From Bradyrhizobium aeschynomenes (GTDB taxonomy: Bacteria; Pseudomonadota; Alphaproteobacteria; Rhizobiales; Xanthobacteraceae): a stretch of 64,000 nucleotides of DNA. The position numbers were made by a program, and so were the translations under genes. Location: NCBI RefSeq assembly GCF_013178945.1, contig NZ_JABFDM010000005.1:186001-250000 (forward strand). Reading direction: 5' to 3'. Within the stretch, counting starts at the first letter, position 1. The number at the start of each line of letters is the position of its first letter. Below the pieces are notes generated by a model. It ran no database searches, was not told the DNA's origin, and saw nothing but the letters and a program-made list of their open reading frames with translations. Positions 61,177 through 64,000 of this stretch are shown here, in pieces.

Positions 61177-62343
61177 TCAGTGATAGAGATCGAACTGCTC
61201 TCCCTTGGCCCGATCCAGGTCGCTCGCCAAGGTATCGCGGTCGATTCTGGGAAATAGCGTGCCGAACTCTGGCCGGCCGAGCAGGGCAAGAAAGGTCTTC
61301 AACATGCCTCGTTCCGAGGGGTGTGCGGGATCGAAGAAGTTTTGCTTGTCCTGGGAGATCGGCGTGCGGCTCATATCGTAGAACTGAATTCCGAGCTTCG
61401 AGAATCGCTCGGCCGTCGGCTTGCTGCGGAGTTCGCGCCAAAGTCCCGAATAGGGCCAATATGCTTCGTCCGTGTCGAGGAAGGCCGCGGCACTTTCCAG
61501 AAACGGATATTGAACGGCAATCACGGAGAAACCGCGCTCACGCGACAGCCGGGACAAGCGCTCGATCTCGCCCAGTTGGCGTTCGCTCAAATGCGGGGCG
61601 CCGGGGAACGAGGACGTCACATATTGAGCGCCGCGGGACAACGTCTCGGCGGCGCTTGCGCGATAGGGCGGCGCCACCATCACGGAGCCGTCGTTGCGAA
61701 AGCCGAACTTGCCGCGGATTGCTTCCGTCCCGATCAGCCGGTTCTGGTCGACCGACTCCACCTGCGGAGTCGTCGCGGCCGACATGATCGCCGTAGAATC
61801 TACGCCCGTCCGAATGGCGAAGTCGGCAACGTCGTGCAGCTTTCGCCGATGCGAATCGAGGCCCTGGACAAAGTCCATCGTGCGCTCCTTCCGCCAGGCC
61901 TCGGCGAGGAAATCGCCGAACAGGAAGTAGTCCAGCGCCACGATCACGACGCGCGGCTTTGCTGCCGTCGTCGCGCGATCGACGAAATCGACGACATGGA
62001 TGAGCGGCCAGGCGGTCAGGCAGGCATTGTAAGCAACGTACGGACGGAAGATCTGCGCACGCGCCTGGCCGCAGCGCGAACTGCCGACCAGCAACACCTC
62101 GGGCTGCACCTGCTTGATTCGTTCAAGCTTGTACGGCGCGTAGTCCTTGAAGGCGCCCAGCCAGACGAGCTTGTCGTCTTGCGATTGCTCTGTGGCGATG
62201 GCGGAGAGCGGAACGGTGGCGCCCAGGCGCCACCCGACCCATTCGAGAATGGCGAGCACTGGCAAGAAGAGCGCGGCAAACAGCGCTACAATGATCGCAA
62301 CGTAACGCGCCACGGCTTCGTACCCGCTCGATGGTATCCTCAT
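61177..62343 (-). CDS. Membrane-anchored SGNH-like protein of an acylation module
   Basis: A 388-aa protein with an N-terminal membrane helix (~15-40) and a periplasmic domain with LLVGSSRCGQ and FFDPAHPSERG as the likely Ser and Asp/His motifs. LDYFLFGD and GFRNDGSVMVAPPYRA are shared with the neighbour at 62442, so these are tandem paralogues. They resemble AlgJ/AlgX-like partners of MBOAT acyltransferases. ATG 62343 is used; 62373 is an alternative. Converges on the gene at 60106, 18 bp away. Confidence 0.65.
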   Translation of the reverse strand: MRIPSSGYEAVARYVAIIVALFAALFLPVLAILEWVGWRLGATVPLSAIATEQSQDDKLVWLGAFKDYAPYKLERIKQVQPEVLLVGSSRCGQARAQIFRPYVAYNACLTAWPLIHVVDFVDRATTAAKPRVVIVALDYFLFGDFLAEAWRKERTMDFVQGLDSHRRKLHDVADFAIRTGVDSTAIMSAATTPQVESVDQNRLIGTEAIRGKFGFRNDGSVMVAPPYRASAAETLSRGAQYVTSSFPGAPHLSERQLGEIERLSRLSRERGFSVIAVQYPFLESAAAFLDTDEAYWPYSGLWRELRSKPTAERFSKLGIQFYDMSRTPISQDKQNFFDPAHPSERGMLKTFLALLGRPEFGTLFPRIDRDTLASDLDRAKGEQFDLYH

Positions 62344-62441
62344 GCTTCTAGATGGGGCGAATATGCCCCGCAATCCGTGTTATCACGGGCGGCAAGTATG
62401 GCCACGCCGCGGTGCGAACTCCGGTCTCCAGGTTCCCGAAC

Positions 62442-63575
62442 TCAGCGCCGGGCGATATCCGCGAGGTCGCCAGCGATGCGAGCTGGATCGATATTCGGGA
62501 ACTCGTCCCGAAAGTCAGGATCGCTCAGCAGATGCAACATCACCTCTGCAGCGCCAGTGTCGGCCAGGTGATAGGCGTCCACGAAGCTGGAGTCTTCATC
62601 CTTCATCGGCAGGCGCGCCAGATCGAACAGCGGAATCCCGAGCTGGCGCAGCCAGTCTCTGGTCTGCGCGGTCGCAAACTCCCGCCAGGCGCCGAACCCG
62701 CGAGGGCCGTACTGCTCGCGATCCAGCAGGTCGATGCCGGCGCGAATGAAGGGCAGCTGGATGCCCATCAGCTTGACGCCGCGCGACCTTGCCATCTCGG
62801 CAAGCCGCACGATCGGCTGTTTCAGGGATGATGATAGGCCCGCCGCACGTGGCAGTGTGTCTGCGAGCGTCGCCGCGTTCATGAAGCGTGAACGGGCATC
62901 GGCGACATGGCCGGGCGAATAGCGGTATGACCCGTCGTTGCGGAAGCCCTCCTGCTGAACGATGGATTGGGTTCCGACGAAAGCGCTCTGCGTGCCGACG
63001 TAGTCCTTGAAGGCGGCCGGGCGGCGCGTTGCCGTCCGTGCGAAATCCAGCAGGCTCGACCTGAGATATGTGAGAGGATGGTCATAGTGCATCTTGCGAG
63101 TGATCGCGAACCACTCTTCCCAGCGGTCGGCGAACAGAAAATGATCGAGCGAGAGGATCGCGATCCTGGGGCGCTGTCGTTGCGTGGCGCGCTCGAACAG
63201 ATCGAGCGTCTGGCCGGTGGTCCAGGCCGTGAACGAAAGATTGTAGAAGCGGTAAGGTGCGAACAGGGCAGCACGAAAGGTGCCGGCGCGCGACGTGCTG
63301 ATCCAGATGACCTCCGGGCGCTCCTGCTCCAGCCGCGCCAGCTTGAACGCCGCATTGTAGCGCAGATCGAAGGGGAGCAGGATCTGTTCCGGATTGTCGC
63401 GTTGGGAATCGGCGAGATCCTGCAGCCGCATCGACGCGCCGAACGGGCGTGCGGCATGAAAGAGACCGATCGGAGGCAGGTAGCCGGCGAGTGCGGAGGC
63501 CGCCAGAACCGTGGTGACGTAGCGCCGCGCCGGATTCGGCGGGGGGGACTGACCCGGTTGCCGCTGATCCTTCAT
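62442..63575 (-). CDS. Membrane-anchored SGNH-like protein of an acylation module
   Basis: A 377-aa paralogue of 61177: one N-terminal helix (~20-42), WISTSRAGTFR at the nucleophile position, LDHFLFAD, GFRNDGSYRYSPGH and FVDAYHLADTGA as the Asp/His motif. It follows the MBOAT gene by 64 bp. In alginate-type systems an MBOAT protein moves the acyl group across the membrane and an SGNH partner puts it on the polymer; two partners here may serve two polymers or positions. Confidence 0.65.
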   Translation of the reverse strand: MKDQRQPGQSPPPNPARRYVTTVLAASALAGYLPPIGLFHAARPFGASMRLQDLADSQRDNPEQILLPFDLRYNAAFKLARLEQERPEVIWISTSRAGTFRAALFAPYRFYNLSFTAWTTGQTLDLFERATQRQRPRIAILSLDHFLFADRWEEWFAITRKMHYDHPLTYLRSSLLDFARTATRRPAAFKDYVGTQSAFVGTQSIVQQEGFRNDGSYRYSPGHVADARSRFMNAATLADTLPRAAGLSSSLKQPIVRLAEMARSRGVKLMGIQLPFIRAGIDLLDREQYGPRGFGAWREFATAQTRDWLRQLGIPLFDLARLPMKDEDSSFVDAYHLADTGAAEVMLHLLSDPDFRDEFPNIDPARIAGDLADIARR

Positions 63576-63639
63576 TCGGATGCCATTCGCATCGTGGGCC
63601 CGTCGGAGATGAGCGCTAGAGCACCGCGCCGGTCGGCGG

Positions 63640-64000
63640 TCAGAACTGGAAATACAGGAACTGGGAGGTATCGCCCGCGATGATGTTCATGAGCACGGCG
63701 GCAACCAGTGCCACCGACGTGCCGATCGCCCACGTCAGGGAGGGGCGCCATTTCAAGGCGAGAACGCTCCATGGGCGCGGGTTATGATAGGTCTCCAGCC
63801 CGACATTCCATCGCTCGAACATCGCATTGACGTTCGGCAATGCCAGGCATGCGGCGTAGCCAACCAGGATCGCGATCATCACTCGGGGATCGACCAGATT
63901 GGTCATGGTGATCTTCTCCGGAGAGGACAGGCCGATCATGCCCTTGATGAGCCGGATGGCTGCGTTCGGATTGTCGGCACGAAAGAACACCCAGGCGAGA
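63640..64000 (-). CDS. MBOAT-family O-acyltransferase, C-terminal part (cut by window edge)
   Basis: The last 120 residues of a membrane-bound O-acyltransferase (AlgI-like). The frame continues without a stop past 64000; its first visible residues are LAWVFFRADN, the family's conserved C-terminal WVFFRA motif, followed by two membrane helices (around VMIAILVGYAACLAL and TSVALVAAVLMNIIA) and LYFQF at the end. The catalytic His lies beyond the window. It heads the SGNH-like gene pair. Confidence 0.82.
   Translation of the reverse strand, partial: LAWVFFRADNPNAAIRLIKGMIGLSSPEKITMTNLVDPRVMIAILVGYAACLALPNVNAMFERWNVGLETYHNPRPWSVLALKWRPSLTWAIGTSVALVAAVLMNIIAGDTSQFLYFQF

Overview
The window is GC-rich chromosomal DNA from an alphaproteobacterium, most likely a Bradyrhizobium relative (Nitrobacteraceae). 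This rests on codon bias, on the dispersed palindromic repeats at 1780-2466 and 49080-49470, and on the gene content. No rRNA, tRNA, CRISPR array or intact insertion sequence was seen. Almost everything from 3.2 kb rightward makes, decorates or exports lipopolysaccharide (LPS) or other surface polysaccharide.

Left edge (1-1683): an isolated, lower-GC defence locus. A reverse transcriptase with the hallmarks of the Drt2 (UG2) antiviral family is preceded by about 380 nt of strongly structured non-coding sequence, the expected place for the DRT2 template RNA. The RT probably starts at GTG 457, not at the upstream ATG 364, because 376-441 folds as a T-shaped RNA and a strong Shine-Dalgarno lies just before 457. 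An 844-bp gene-free stretch with three kinds of palindromic repeat separates it from the LPS region.

2.5-17.6 kb: a fumarylacetoacetate-hydrolase-family enzyme, an MsbA-like ABC flippase and galE, then LPS core and assembly genes: glycosyltransferase, gmhB, gmhA, waaF, hldD, hldE (the ADP-heptose pathway), an O-antigen ligase, a WbpM/CapD-type dehydratase, a WecA/MraY-type initiating transferase and another glycosyltransferase. 17.7-24.9 kb holds two very large secreted-type proteins, a subtilase/sedolisin-like protein and an HExxH metalloprotease. They share four tryptophan-rich repeats and the same C-terminal domain.

25-34 kb: a wzm-wzt ABC export operon with two glycosyltransferases, and a methyltransferase/cupin/SDR/C-methyltransferase operon for an unusual sugar. 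34-49 kb: a plus-strand operon alternating acyltransferase-3 proteins with an SGNH-like protein, converging on a minus-strand series of AT3-SGNH, TylF methyltransferase, GSCFA, SGNH, phytanoyl-CoA-dioxygenase-like and second TylF genes. This looks like O-acylation, O-methylation and hydroxylation of surface glycan.

49.5-59.6 kb: a compact eleven-gene minus-strand operon encoding a second, non-canonical sugar-nucleotide pathway. It has a domain-swapped HldE-like NTase-kinase, a nucleotidyltransferase, two epimerase/dehydratases, a divergent phosphosugar isomerase, a split two-subunit transketolase, an alcohol dehydrogenase, a HAD phosphatase, an APH-type kinase and a methyltransferase. Transketolase chemistry inside a heptose-like pathway suggests a higher-carbon or branched sugar; the ten-carbon bradyrhizose of some Bradyrhizobium O-antigens is a testable candidate. 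60-64 kb: three SGNH-like membrane-anchored proteins and the 3' end of an MBOAT acyltransferase, an alginate-acetylation-like module cut by the window edge.
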